This document shows positions 22,063 to 33,566 of a stretch of 64,000 nucleotides of DNA, in pieces (the first letter of the stretch is position 1; each line of letters opens with the position of its first letter). This DNA is from Pegoplata infirma (taxonomy: Eukaryota; Arthropoda; Insecta; Diptera; Anthomyiidae), in contig OY992537.1 in assembly GCA_963921195.1 (NCBI GenBank), positions 58,428,313-58,492,312 on the forward strand, in the 5' to 3' direction. The notes below the pieces were generated by a model. It made no database searches. It was not told where the DNA came from and saw nothing but the letters and a program-made list of their open reading frames with translations. A program made the translations under genes and the position numbers.

Positions 22063-23868
22063 TAGACCGACTCACCTTATATGGGCAAAAAAAAAGTTAA
22101 AGTTGTACCCCCATCAAAATTAACTTTGACATGTTTTATGAAGATTCCCAAAATATTTGGGCTCTAGCGATAATCTCCCGTGAGCTAAACCGCGTCAAAA
22201 AAGGGTCCAAAAATTGTATTTTTTATGAATAAAAAATTCAGTAAATTTTTTTTTGTCCAATGAATGACCAAATATAATAGATATTTAGGAATTCTTTTAT
22301 TCTGCATTAAAACATTTTAAAAATCTAACCACAGCCTCGAGATAACGAGATGTTTATGTCAGTTTTTTGATGCTTTTTAATTCGATTTTATTGAAAACTT
22401 AAATAACTTTGTTATTTTTTGTCCGATTTTAACTTCTTATACATCGTTAGAATGGTATTGACAACCGCTTAGGGTTTTAGTCAAAAATTAACCCTTAACT
22501 GCACTGTCTTACTTTTTTATAAAATTTACTTAGACCTCATTAAAAACCATTATATAAGCACAAAAAGCATATCTTTATGCAGGAAACACGTTTAATTAAT
22601 ATATTTGGCCACAATTAATTTAACCCATGCATGATCAAAATATTTTGGCAAATATTTTTGAAAAAGTTTTTGCGGAAATTATTTAAAGCTAGACGCACAG
22701 AAAAAAATATGGGGAAAAACAATTTGAGTAATCACTTGTTTAAATTTAAAAAAAGTTTTGAGAAATTTTTTAATTGACGCAATTAAAAATTTACTCAAAA
22801 ATTTAAAAACAAATTGAGTAAATAATTTAATAAGTATTTAATAGCTTTTTTAATTTTTTTTTGGAATTTTCTTAGTTTTTTTAATTCTCGTTTAGTTTAT
22901 AGTTTTTTGTATATATACATGAAAGTTTGTAATCATATTTATAAATTTTTTTTATGTCTTTAAGACAAAAATATATTTGGTAAAGTTTGAAAAAACATGT
23001 TTTTTTTCTTTGTAAAAAAATATGAAATTTTTTTAAACTTTGTTTTTTTAGAGTAGAAACAGAATAAGCCCGGCACGACTTTTTCCATACGGTTTGGCAG
23101 ATTAAACCGGTGGCCGGCGCCGATGTGAAATAAAACTTGTTCTGTTTTTAAAAGGTGGTGCTTCTTGTTCTGTTCCTGCACTTAATAGTGTCAATTAAAA
23201 ATTTACTCAAATTTTTTTGGCAAACATTTAATAAATTTTTATTAAAAATTTACTCAATACTATTAAATCGTTTACTGGTGGAAAATTGAGTAATTTTTTA
23301 CTCAATAGTATTAAAAATTTACTCAAATTTTTTTTTTATTTCTTTCTGTGCGTGCTTATTAATATCAAATATGCTTTTTGTGGTTATAAAACGGTTTTTA
23401 ATGATGTCGAAGTAAATGTTATAAAAAAGTAAGACAGTGCAGTTAAGGGTTAATTTTTGACTAAAATCCCAAGCGGTGGTCAACACCATTCTAATGATGT
23501 ATTAGAAGTGAAAATCGGACAAAAAAATACCAAAGTTATTTAAGTTTTCAGTAAATTCGAATTGAAAAGCATCAAAAAACTGACATAAACATCTCGTTAT
23601 CTAGAGTCTGTGGTTAGATTTTTAAAATGTTTTAATGCAGAATCAAAGAATTCCTAAATATCTATTATATTTGGTCATTCATTGGACAAAAAAAAATTTA
23701 CTGAATTTTTTATTCATAAAAAATACCATTTTTGGACCATTTTTTGACGCGGTTTAGCTCACGGGAGATTATCGCTAGAGCCCAAATATTTTGGGAGTCT
23801 TCATAAAACATGTCAAAGTTAATTTTGATTGGGGTACATCATGAACTTTTTTTTTTTGAGTCACTCTA
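22063..23868. mobile_element. Long palindromic element 1 (TIR TAGANNGACTCA)
   Basis: The left arm (about 22063-22575) and right arm (about 23365-23868) are inverted copies of about 0.5 kb. They share 'ttaactttgacatgttttatgaaga', 'gctctagcgataatctcccgtgagctaaaccgcgtc' and 'agggttaatttttgact'. The 8-mer GTGTACAT flanks it (22055-22062, 23869-23876). Loop DNA includes another TIR element. No coding frame. The 8-bp TSD with central TA suits a Buster-type hAT, but P-type elements also make 8-bp duplications. Confidence 0.8.
22693..23353. mobile_element. TIR element nested in the loop of palindromic element 1
   Basis: ACGCACAGAAAAAAATA at the left and TATTTCTTTCTGTGCGT at the right bound 661 bp. 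The interior has scattered ACTCAA/TTGAGT motifs facing each other and one G+C-richer stretch near 23060-23125 (CCCGGCACGAC, GGTGGCCGGCGCCG). No clear duplication. Confidence 0.6.
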
Positions 23869-23876
23869 GTGTACAT

Positions 23877-25109
23877 TAGGGCGTTTCATCAAAAACTTTT
23901 TTTTGGATTTTTGCAACTCTTGAAGCGGAATATGAATTCTTATGGCCTAAAAGATTTTTGAGATTTTTTTCAGATTTTTGGAATGTCGGGATCAACTCGC
24001 TCAAATCGATTTTATCAAAAAAATGAGGTTATGAAACATAATTTTTTTTATTTTTTGTTCTCTGGTGCCTTTTTTTAACAAAACCGGATATAAGACTTCT
24101 TAATGTTGCTAGCCTCCTAAAAAAAAATATTCGCGGTCAAAATTATAAGTTCAAGGGTCACTAAGATGACCTTAAAAGTAAAAATTCAGAATTTCCAGTG
24201 TTTTAACCTCAATAATTCGAGAAATAAGCTATGTATGAACGTCATGTTGAATCCGTTAGATAGGTCTTTAAAACACCTTTCATTTAAAACCAATCTGACT
24301 ATTGTCACTTTTGTAGAAATGTTAAAAAAAATAAAAAAACTGGGAAAAACTCATTTTCTCCCCCATTTTATCGAAAATTGAACTGGTGCATTAGGTAGTT
24401 TTTTTTTGTAAAGTTAAAATAATAACTTTTAAAGGCTTTTTATAGATTGTAGTTAGTGTTTCCAAGCCGGTTAACCAAAAAACCGGTTTTTTGTCAACAA
24501 AAACCGGTTTGACAAAAACCCGGGTTTCCGGTTTGGAAACACTAATTGCAATCAAAAAAACTTCTTTTAAGTTTATTATTTCAATTTTACAAAAAAACTA
24601 CTAATGGATTCCCTTCGATTTTCTGTAAAATGGGGGAAAAAATGAGTTTATCTTAGTTTTTTAATATTTCTACTAAAGTGACAAATGTCATTTTGGTTTT
24701 AAATTAAAGGTATTAAAAAGACCTATCTAAAGGATTCATCATTACGTTCATATATTGCATATTTCTCAAATTATTAAGGTTGGAACACGGGAAATTCTGA
24801 ATTTTTACTTTAAAGGTCATCTTAGTGACCCTTGAAGTTATTATTTTGACCGCGAATATTTTTTTTTAGGAGGCTAGCAACATTAAGAAGTATTATATCC
24901 GGTTTTGTTAAAAAAAGGCACCAGAGAACAAAAAATAAAAAAAATTATGTTTCATAACCTCATTTTTTTGATAAAATCGATTTGAGCGAGTTGATCCCGA
25001 CATTCCAAAAATCTGAAAAAAATCTCAAAAATCTTTTAGGCCATAAGAATTCATATTCCGCTTCAAGAGTTGCAAAAATCAAAAAAAAAGTTTTTGATGA
25101 AACGCCCTA
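23877..25109. mobile_element. Long palindromic element 2 (TIR TAGGGCGTTTCATC)
   Basis: The whole 1,233 bp is one palindrome: 23877-24453 is matched by the reverse complement of 24545-25109, with only scattered differences. Ends TAGGGCGTTTCATC and GATGAAACGCCCTA are flanked by GTGTACAT (23869-23876, 25110-25117). The left copy is shared with element 1, so both inserted at one site. The apex was the palindrome ATTGCAAT, now occupied by a 91-bp hAT MITE. The 71-codon frame at 24166-24381 lies in an arm and is not a gene. Confidence 0.85.
24454..24544. mobile_element. 91-bp hAT-type MITE at the palindrome apex
   Basis: TAGTGTTTCCAAGCCGG faces CCGGTTTGGAAACACTA. The interior is AACCGG/CCGGTT repeats. 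The flanks ATTGTAGT (24446-24453) and ATTGCAAT (24545-24552) agree at 6 of 8 positions. Its midpoint (24499) nearly coincides with the midpoint of the enclosing palindrome (24493). Confidence 0.8.
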
Positions 25110-25386
25110 GTGTACATACATACGTACGTGCATTCACTCAGAAATATTTTTACAGTAAAAAAAACATTACACTCGAAAAAAATTTTACACTCAAAAAAAA
25201 TTAGTGATTTTTCTTTTTTTTTTTTTTTTAAATGGCAAAAAAGAGTTTTTTACTCAAAATAAAATATTTCTAATCAAAATTGTTAATTTTTTCACGTTAA
25301 AAAATGTACTACCCTTTAAAAAAAATGCATTGTGGAGGGTATTCATAGATTCGGCAAAGTCGAATTTAACTTTTCTACTTGTTTTT

Positions 25387-25985
25387 TTTGTTGTTGGTAA
25401 AGGCAAAGATTCTTACGTGTGGCTTTTAAAATGGGGAGGAGGAGAATCACATCAGAGATGAAATAATAAAAAAAAATGTAAAACAAAAATAATTTACAAC
25501 AACTTCAAGTACTATATAGTAATATTTTTTTTCTCCCGTGTGTGCGAGGATTTTTTTTTTTTGTATTTTAGTTCTACCGAAAGCTGGTTGTTCTTTGGTT
25601 ACAGGCGTAAGCAGCAATTTAGCTTTACTTGTAATATTTTATGCCGCCAGGCTTTATGGTTATGTTGCAGGAACAAAAACAAAAACTTTTTCATAGCCAT
25701 TAAATTTCTAGAGCTGCTAAAACAAAAATTAAAACAAACTAAAATTGCCACCAAAATATTGCAAATTTATTTTAAAATTTTGAAAAAAAAAATAAAAATT
25801 TTGTCCAATGTATTTTTAAACAAATAGGTTAAAATTTAGAAATGTGAGATTTTTTGCAATAAATTATTACGAGTTAAATTATATTAAATGGAAAGGGTTA
25901 TTTAAAGTGTCAAAATAACAATGATATGTTAATAAGAACAATTACTTTTGGTGATCCTAATTCATATTGATTGGATCACTAAATT
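25387..25985. other. Low-repeat DNA
   Basis: Mixed-composition DNA with no recognised gene. A poly-T and 'tattttag' stretch near 25548-25570 followed by less A/T-rich sequence could mimic a splice acceptor, but the downstream frame has no identifiable domain and I make no exon call. Confidence 0.35.
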
Positions 25986-27641
25986 GTGCAAAGTTACTCA
26001 AAAAAATATTTACTTTTATTAAAACATGCATCTTAAAGTTTATATGCATTTTAAAGAAAAATATGAAACTTTAAAAAAAATGCTTTTTTTGAAGGGTAAT
26101 TATCAATTCATAATAAATTTTTAACTGAAATATGCATCTTTAAGTAAAATTTGAATCCTCATTTTATAAATTTTTGAGGAAAAAATGCATTTTAAATAAA
26201 ATGTGAATTTTTAAGTAAAATGTGAATTCTTAATATGAATTTTCACGTAAAATATGCATATTCTAGTCAAATATGCATTTTAAAGTCACACATGCATTTT
26301 TTAATAATATTGTTTTTTTATAAAAATCAGGGCTTAATGCAGAGAAATATTCTTTTTATATAAATATCAATTTTTAAATGTAATAATCATTTTTAAGTAA
26401 TTTATAAATTTTAAAGTATAAAAAAAAAAAATATTTAATAATAAAATAAGTATTTTTTAAAATAACATGCATTTTTAAGTAGAATGTGCAATAAAAAAAT
26501 ATGCATTTTTAAGCCAAATATAAATTTTTTAAGTAAAAATATATATTTTTAAGTCATATATGCATTTTTAAATGATAAATGATTTTTGAAGTAAAAAACT
26601 ATAAAAAAAAAACAATTTTAAAAAATTATTTAAAATTAAAATATAAACTTTGAAGCCAAATAGTCAATTTTAAGTGACAAAATACATTTTAAATACAAAA
26701 TTTTTAGTAAAAAATGCATTTTTAAGTAACATATGCATGTTTAATAAAAAAAAAACAGTTTAAGTAAAATATGCAATTTTAATTAAAATATGAATTTTTA
26801 AGTCAAATATGCATTTTTAAGTAAAATATGAATTTTTAAGTCGAATATGCCTTTTTACGTCAAATATGCATTTTTAAGTCAAATATGCATTTTTAAGTCA
26901 AATATGCATTTTTAAGTCATATATGCATTTTTAAGTCAAATATGCATTTCGAAGTCAAATATGCATTTTTAAGTCAAATATGCATTTTTAAGTCAAATAT
27001 GCATTTTTAAGTCAAATATGCATTTTTAAGTCAAATATGCATTTTTAAGTCAAATATGCATTTTTAAGTCAAATATGCATTTTTAAGTCAAATATGCATT
27101 TTTAAGTCAAATATGCATTTGTAAGTCAAATATGCATTTTAAAGTCAAATATGCATTTTTAAGTCAAATATATATGTTTAAGTCAAATATATATTTTTAA
27201 GTCAAATATACATATATTTTTAAGTCAAATATATATTTTTAAGTCAAATATGCATTTTTAAGTCAAATATGCATTTTTAAGTCAAATATGCATTTTTAAG
27301 TCAAATATGCATTTTTAAGTCAAATATGCATTTTTAAGTCAAATATGAATTTTGAAGTAAAATATGCATTTTTAAGTCAAATATGAATTTTTAAGTCAAA
27401 TATGCATTTTTAAGAAAAATATGCATTTTTAAGTCAAATATGCATTTTTAAGTCAAATATGCATTTTTAAGTCAAATATGTATTTTTAAGTCAAATATGC
27501 ATTTTGAAGTAAAATATGCATTTTGAAGTAAAATATGCTTTTTGAAGGAAAATATGCATTTTGAACTAAAATATGCATTTTTAAAGCAAATATGCATTAA
27601 GTTAAATATGCATTTTTAAGTAAAATATGAATTTTTAAGTA

Positions 27642-28868
27642 CACTCAAAAAAATAAAACTGTAAAGTTAACAAAAAATTTAGTTAAATTTAACTAAAAAA
27701 GCACCTGATTTTGGGCCTACTAAAGTTTTAGTTAATTTAACTAAAAATATTTAGCTAACTTTTCGTAAAATGAATGTAGCAAAAAAAAACCGTAACTTTA
27801 ACTAAAAATTTAGCTGAAATTTCGTAACGTTTTTATGTACATATATTAACAAAAAAATTAGTTGAATTCAGCTAAACTTTTTGTTACTTTTCGTAAACTA
27901 AAATTTACAAAATATTTTGTAAAAAATTGTAAGTTTATTTTTTCTGTTTTTTCATCAGCTTAAGTAGAACTTATGAGATTTGCATAGGAGGCTACATAAG
28001 AAATTTCACTTAACAAATTTGTTACGAAAAATCAGCAAATTAATTAGTAAAAATTCGTAAACTCAGTTTTGAAGTCAACAAAAAAAATTAATTCAAAATT
28101 TTTTCAAAACTAGTATTTTCGTAAATTGAACTTAACTAAAACAAGTAAAAAAGTTAAATTCGGCCTTGCCGAATGTAGTGATACCCTCCACAATTTCAAA
28201 AAGAATATTGCAAACAACTTTAATTAAAAGGAAATTACTTTTAAAAAAAAAATTGAAAAAAAAATTTCCGCGAAAAAAAAAATTTTGGTAAAAAAAAATC
28301 CGCGATTTTTTTCTTTTTTTTGTCAAAAAATATGTTCGTACTTGTTTAAATACCATTTGGTGTTCAATTATGTTAACGTATGTCAACCAGAAGCCGAATT
28401 AAAGCATTTTGTATTTTTAGGTTATGTTGAATGTACTGAAATTTTTGAGGTGTGCTTACATTTTCGTTCATAACTTTTGAACCGCTGAACCGATATCGCT
28501 CAAATGCAATACCAAACTTCTCGGGAGAACTTCCAATATATATGTTAAGTTTCAGTCATCTCTGTGCAATATTTTGTCCGCGAGAGCATTTTCAACAGAC
28601 AGACAGACGGACAGACGGACAGACGGACATCGCTAGAATGTCTTAAAATCGATCGGGCATCATGAATATATATACTTTATGGGGTCCCAGACCGATATTT
28701 CGATGAGTTACAAACGGAATGACAAACTTATATATACCCTCTATCACTAAGTGGAGGGTATAAAAAGTAGTTAAAACGCTGATTTTAACTAAAAATTTGC
28801 TAAAACGCCAGTAAACTCGAGTTAACAAAAAAAAATTTGTTAACTTTACAGTTTTATTTTTTTGAGTG
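27642..28868 (+). mobile_element. TA-flanked TIR MITE family C, copy 1 (with nested DINE-like element)
   Basis: TIR CACTCAAAAAAATAAAACTG continues into TAAAGTTAAC at both ends. TA duplicates flank it (27640-27641, 28869-28870). Net length without the 626-bp insertion is about 600 bp, matching four other copies. The interior is built of AGTTAAATTTAACTAAA-like dyads and has a conserved 'aggaggctaca' motif. No coding capacity. TA duplication suggests Tc1/mariner-type mobilisation. Confidence 0.85.
28141..28766 (+). mobile_element. DINE-like element, subfamily A, complete
   Basis: It runs ACAAGTAAAAAAGTTAAATTC, ATTCGGCCTTGCCGAAT hairpin, TGATACCCTCCACAA, A/T middle, CAGACAGACAGACGGACAGA tract (about 28598-28628), 'gttacaaacggaatgacaaactta', then TCTATCACTAAGTGGAGGGTATAAAAA. 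The empty site 'cttaactaaaaaaagtagttaaaac' is seen in other C copies, for example the complement at about 31955-31990. It is the best reference copy of subfamily A here. Confidence 0.75.
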
Positions 28869-28989
28869 TAAAATATGCATTTTTTAAGTAAAATATGCAT
28901 TTTCCAGTAAAATATGCATTTTTAATATGAATGTGTAATATATGAGTTTTTAAGTGATATACCAGCATTTTTAAACGAAATATGTACAT

Positions 28990-30040
28990 TAGGGTGGGGC
29001 GATTTGAACACCTTAATGGGCGCTTCACGTTTCTGATTCTTGGGATTGTTTTGAGCAAAAAAGTCCACTAGACCTGTCTACGGTGAAAATGGAGCTTCCA
29101 CTTTTTGACTTGAAGTTTTTTCTCAAACTTTATTTTTTTGGAAAATTTGCAAATTTTCTTGGGCTCATATTTCGTAAACTGCTTAAAATTTTGACTTACT
29201 TTCAATGGTAAAGTTGTAGCTATTATCTAGGGCTACATTTTCTCTGAACATATTACTTAGAAAAAAATTCGTTTTCATGGTCAAAAAGTCGAAAATGTAG
29301 AAAATTCACCACTTTTTGTAACGTTTTTTTTTGATATTTTGGCCTATAACAGCCAAACCATTGAGATTTTCGATCCAGTACTAAGACAAAAATTGTAGCC
29401 AAGACAATAGTTAAGAACTCTCTAGTACATCGCAAAAAAAAATAAATAAAAATAAGAAATAGAACATTTTTATGATTTTGCGCTATGAACAACTGAAAAT
29501 GGTAATTTATCAATATTTTCACGAAAAATTTGCACTTTCACAAGGCCAAAACTGCCTGAAGGAGCGTTCCAATGCTTTTGCGATGCACTAGAGAGTTCTT
29601 AACTATTGTCTTCGCTACAATTTTTGTCTGAGTACTGGATCGAAAATCTGAATGGTTTGGCTGTTATAGGCCAAAATATCCAAAAAAAAAGTGACAAAAA
29701 GTTTTGAATTTTCTACATTTTCGACTTTTTGACCATGAAAACGAAGTTTTTTCTAAATAATATGTTCAGAGAAATTGTAGCCCGAGATAATAGCTACAAC
29801 TTTACTATTGAAAGTAAGTCAAAATTTTAAGCAGTTTACGAAATATGAGCCCAAGAAAATTTGCAAATTTTCCAAAAAAAAAATAAAGTCTGAGAAAAAA
29901 CTTCAAGTCAAAAATTGGAAGCTCCATTTTCAGCGTAGACATATGGTCTAGTGGACTTTTTTGCTCAGTACAATCCCAAGAATCAGAAACGCGAAGCGCC
30001 CATTAAATTTTTTTCCTTCCATACTAATCGCCCCACCCTT
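28990..30040. mobile_element. Long palindromic element 3 (TIR TAGGGTGGGGCGATT)
   Basis: TAGGGTGGGGCGATT at the left faces AATCGCCCCACCCTT at the right. ATGTACAT flanks both ends (28982-28989, 30041-30048). Inverted arms of about 450 bp share 'gggcgcttc', 'gattcttgggattgt', 'cttgggctcatatttcgtaaactgcttaaaattttgac' and 'agttaagaactctctagt', leaving a ~140 bp loop. No coding frame is credible. Target and TIR resemble palindromic elements 1 and 2. Confidence 0.85.
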
Positions 30041-30050
30041 ATGTACATAT

Positions 30051-30788
30051 TTATACCCTACACCACTCCGTGGTACAGGGTATAATGAGTTTGTGCTGAT
30101 GTTTGTAACTACCCGAAATATTGGTCCTAGACCTACCTTCAAGTATACCGATCAACTCGGAATTATTTTTTTGAGTCGATTTAGCGATGTCTGTTCGTCT
30201 GTCCATCTATCGGTTTAAGCACGATACAGGTCGCAATTTTCAATCAATTGACTTGAAATTTGAAACTTAAGCATCTTTTGGACCAAGGACGAAGCCTATT
30301 GAAATTGAAGAAAATCAGTCGATGTTAAGACCTAGCCCTCATACAAACGCCCTTTTTGGATTCGGCTTAAATCAATCTAATAACCGTATTATAATAGAAA
30401 TATAGCAGGTAATCAAATTTTGTATGCACGAATCACCATTTCAAATTTCAAAGGTATCGGGTCAGTCCTTCTGGTAGTCCCCATACAAACCGCCCTCCCG
30501 ATATTCACATAAATCTCTGAAAATTCATAAAAATGTAAATATTTGATAAAAAATTTATTTTTAGGTGTTAAATGTGTACTTCAGTAACCTTATAAAATCG
30601 GAATATAATTGGACAATTTTTGGACTTAGTCCCCCATATAAAAATTTCGACCGATATTCAGTTAAATCGGTCTATTGACAAAAAATAAACTAATTCCACT
30701 AATATTTGATCTGTGTGTTTTCTACACTAAATAAAGATCTAACAAAAGACAGATCCAATCGGTCCATGTTAGGACCTGGACCCATTTT
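30051..30788 (-). mobile_element. DINE-like element, subfamily B, 5'-truncated
   Basis: TTATACCCTACACCACTCCGTGGTACAGGG starts two bases after the palindromic element's TSD. The copy runs through 'gatttagcgatgtctgttcgtctgtcc' to 'ggacctggacccatttt' and stops before the GTCGGTC hairpin. It keeps the uninterrupted TTTTGGACTTAGTCCCCC used to define the 5053-5564 insertion. Confidence 0.7.
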
Positions 30789-31680
30789 TAAATTATGAAT
30801 TCTTAAATTAAATTATGCATATTTACGTAAAATTATGCATTTTAAAAAAACATAAACAGGTTTTGTTTTCACCATTGACGATTAAATTGCTTAATTTTTT
30901 AACTTTGTTTCTTTTTCTTAATAAACACTAATGCATAATTAAAACAATAAGTCTAAAATTTTGTGGGGGAAAAATAATTTTAAAGTTCATATTACTGAAA
31001 TTTTATCTTTCTAAATTAAGCTGCATGAATTGTAATTATGTCACATAATTTAAGATTTTCAAAAGAGAAAAAAAAACCTTTCTCCATTATTACCTTTTTT
31101 TAATGCATTTATGACCTTAAATAAAAGTCATAATTAAGAAAATAAAAACGGTTTTAATACCTTTAACAAAAAAGACAGCTGTCTTAACTTTTTTAAAAAA
31201 AAAAAAAACAAATATAAACGGTGAAATGAACGAAGAAAGCAATATTTAAAAAAAAGTATTAAACTGTAGCCCAAATTTTTGTTTAAGGGTGTAACATACA
31301 GATAACTATTGACTCCTTTTCATGTCGATATGTAAACCCAGCCCACAAATAACAGATTTCAACTACTGATTATGAAACAAAAATAAAAAAATAAATAAAT
31401 AAAAAATATTGAAACTGAATAAAAACGAATAAATGAAGTTCAAACCTACATGATACAAGACAGCAGAAAACCAAAAAAAAAATAATAATAAAGAAGAAGA
31501 TAATAATAAAAACAGATTAAAAACTACAGATACAAGTACCAGAATATGAAAAGAACTTTAAAAGAATTTATTCTCTAAAAAGACCATTTTGCAGGAGAGT
31601 TAAAGAAATGAAAAATATTCGTTTTTGCAAGAGAATTAAATAAATGAAAAAAAAGGAGCGATAGACGATGATTTTTTCTA
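30789..31680. other. Low-repeat DNA with traces of satellite
   Basis: The first ~60 bp still shows ATTATGCAT units. The rest is A/T-rich with AATAATAATAA and GAAGAAGA microsatellite patches near 31480-31510. No gene is recognised. Confidence 0.4.
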
Positions 31681-31871
31681 AGAAATTAATATAATATTTA
31701 CAAAAATATGCATTTTTAAGAAAAATACGCAATTTAAACTAAAATATGCATATTTAAGCGTAATATGTAAATTCTATGAAAGACGAAACTTGAAGTAGAA
31801 TTCTCAAATTGTAAGTGAAATAAGCATTTTTTTTAGTAAAATATGCATTTTGAATGTTTTTGTAAAATATG

Positions 31872-32464
31872 CACTCAAAAAAATAAAACTGTAAAGTTAA
31901 CAAAAATTTTTTTGTTAACTCGAGTTTACTGGCTTTTTAGCAAATTTTTAGTTAAAATCAGCGTTTTAACTACTTTTTTTAGTTAAGTTCAATTTACGAA
32001 AATACTAGTTTTGTACAAATTTTGAATTAATTTTTTTTGTTGACTTGAAAACTGAGTTTACGAATTTTTACTAATTAGTTTGCTGATTTTTTGTAACATT
32101 TTTGTCAAGTGAAAAATTTTAAACATATCTTGTGTAGCCTCCTATGCAAATCTCATAAGTCCTACTTAAGCTGTGAAAAAAATAAGAAAAAAAAGTGAAG
32201 TGTTAGTGTTTAAAACCAATATTTAACAAACTTAAAATTTTTTACAAAAAGTTTAGCTGAATTCAACTTATAAAAAATGTTACGAAATTTTCAGCTGAAT
32301 TTTTAGTTAAAATTACGGTTTTTTTGCTACATTCATTCTACGAAAAGTTAACTAAATATTTTTTGTTAAATTAACTAGAAATTTAGTAGGTTCAAAATCA
32401 GGTGTTTTTTTAGTTAAATTTAACTAAATTTTTTGCTAACTTTACAGTTTTTTTTTTTTGAGTG
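31872..32464 (-). mobile_element. TIR MITE family C, copy 2
   Basis: CACTCAAAAAAATAAAACTG at the left and a TTTTTTTTTTGAGTG end. Inside it carries 'ttaactcgagtttactggc', 'tgtgtagcctcctatgcaaatctcataag' and 'gctacattcattctacgaaa'. Orientation is opposite to copy 1. The flanking dinucleotide is not a clean TA here. Confidence 0.85.
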
Positions 32465-32546
32465 GCATATTCCATTATAACATTACAGGAAAATCACTAA
32501 AAAATGTATATTTTACAAAAAAATTCACATGTCTCTTCAAAATGCA

Positions 32547-33150
32547 CACTCAAAAAAAAAAACTGTAAAGTTAACAAAAAATTTAGTTAAATTTAACTAA
32601 AAAAACACCTGATTTTGAACCTACTAAATTTCTAGTTAATTTAACAAAAAATATTTAGTTAAATTTTCGTAGAATGAATGTAGCAAAAAAAACCGTAATT
32701 TTAACTAAAAATTCAGCTGAAAATTTCGTAACATTTTTTATTAGTTGAATTCAGCTAAACTTTTTGTAAAAAATTTTAAGTTTGTTAAATATTGGATTTA
32801 AACACTAACACTTCACTTATTTTTTCTTTTTTTTCACAGTAGCAAGTTCAGCTTAAGTAGGACCTTTGAGATTTGCATAGGAGGCTACACAAAAAATGTT
32901 TAAAATATTTCACTTGACAAAAATGTTACAAAAAATCAGCAAATTAATTAGTAAAAATTCGTAAATTCAGTTTTAAAGTCAACAAAAAAAATTAGTTCAA
33001 AATTTGTACAAAACTAGTATTTTCGTAAATTTAACTTAACTAAAAAAATTAGTTAAAACGCTGATTTTAACTAAAAATTTGCTAAAAAGCCAGTAAACTC
33101 GAGTTAACAAAAAGAAGTTTGTTAACTTTACAGTTTTATTTTTTTGAGTG
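32547..33150 (+). mobile_element. TIR MITE family C, copy 3
   Basis: It begins CACTCAAAAAAAAAAACTGTAAAG and ends CAGTTTTATTTTTTTGAGTG, with TA on the right (33151-33152) and CA on the left. Same orientation as copy 1 and lies only 82 bp from copy 2, giving a near head-to-head pair. Confidence 0.85.
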
Positions 33151-33566
33151 TAAGTAAAATGTTTAATTTAAAGTGGAATATGCATTTTATAAATATTATT
33201 TTTTCGGTGAAATATACAATTTTAGTTGATATGTAGCATATGCATTTTTAAATAAAATTTTAATTTTAAAGTGAAAATATGCATTTTTAATGAAATTATA
33301 GCTTTTTTGTACAATAATTTTTAGAACAAATTACTATTAAATAAATATTATTTAAAATTATGCATTTAAAAAAATAGCTTATATGTAAAACATGCATTTT
33401 TAGTTTAAATTATACTACTACAATTTTAAGTAAATTATGCATTTTTAAGTGAAATATGCAATTTTAAGTAAAGTTTGCGTTTTTCAGCGATATATGCAAT
33501 TTTAAGTGAAATTTGCATTTTTAGAAAAATTTCCAATTAATATTATTAATTTTTAAGTGAAACATG

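Larger units (their letters stand above)
21305..25386 (-). mobile_element. DINE-like element, subfamily D, split by two palindromic elements
   Basis: The left end is TTTTTATACCCTCCACTCTTGTGATAGAGGGTATATATAAG, with GTCCGTCCGTCCGTCTGTCTGTCTGTCC at about 21446-21474. The right end is TGCATTGTGGAGGGTATTC, the hairpin ATTCGGCAAAGTCGAAT and ACTTTTCTACTTG. Short ACACTCAAAAAAATTTT tandems occur at about 21948-21990 and 25168-25200, on either side of the inserts. The only long frame (187 codons, 21537-22100) is composed of family repeat sequence and is rejected as a gene. Confidence 0.7.
25986..28981. repeat. ATGCAT satellite with a homogeneous 19-bp core block
   Basis: Irregular at 25986-26780, then at about 26790-27560 a nearly perfect tandem of the 19-bp unit AAATATGCATTTTTAAGTC. 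It ends at a TIR MITE (27642-28868) and resumes for about 110 bp to 28981, where a palindromic element interrupts it. The uninterrupted TA at 27640-27641/28869-28870 shows the array was continuous before the MITE arrived. Confidence 0.9.

Noticed and set aside
21537..22100. Longest open frame in the window (187 codons)
   Set aside because: Lies wholly in a DINE-like element of subfamily D, including its GTCY-distal repeats and ACACTCAAAA tandem; no recognisable domain.
25548..25830. Possible exon after a poly-T/TATTTTAG stretch
   Set aside because: No paired donor, no domain, and the downstream frame becomes low-complexity lysine-rich; not enough to call.
26790..27560. CRISPR-like array of short repeats
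   Set aside because: Repeats are contiguous 19-bp monomers without unique spacers, in a eukaryotic satellite context.
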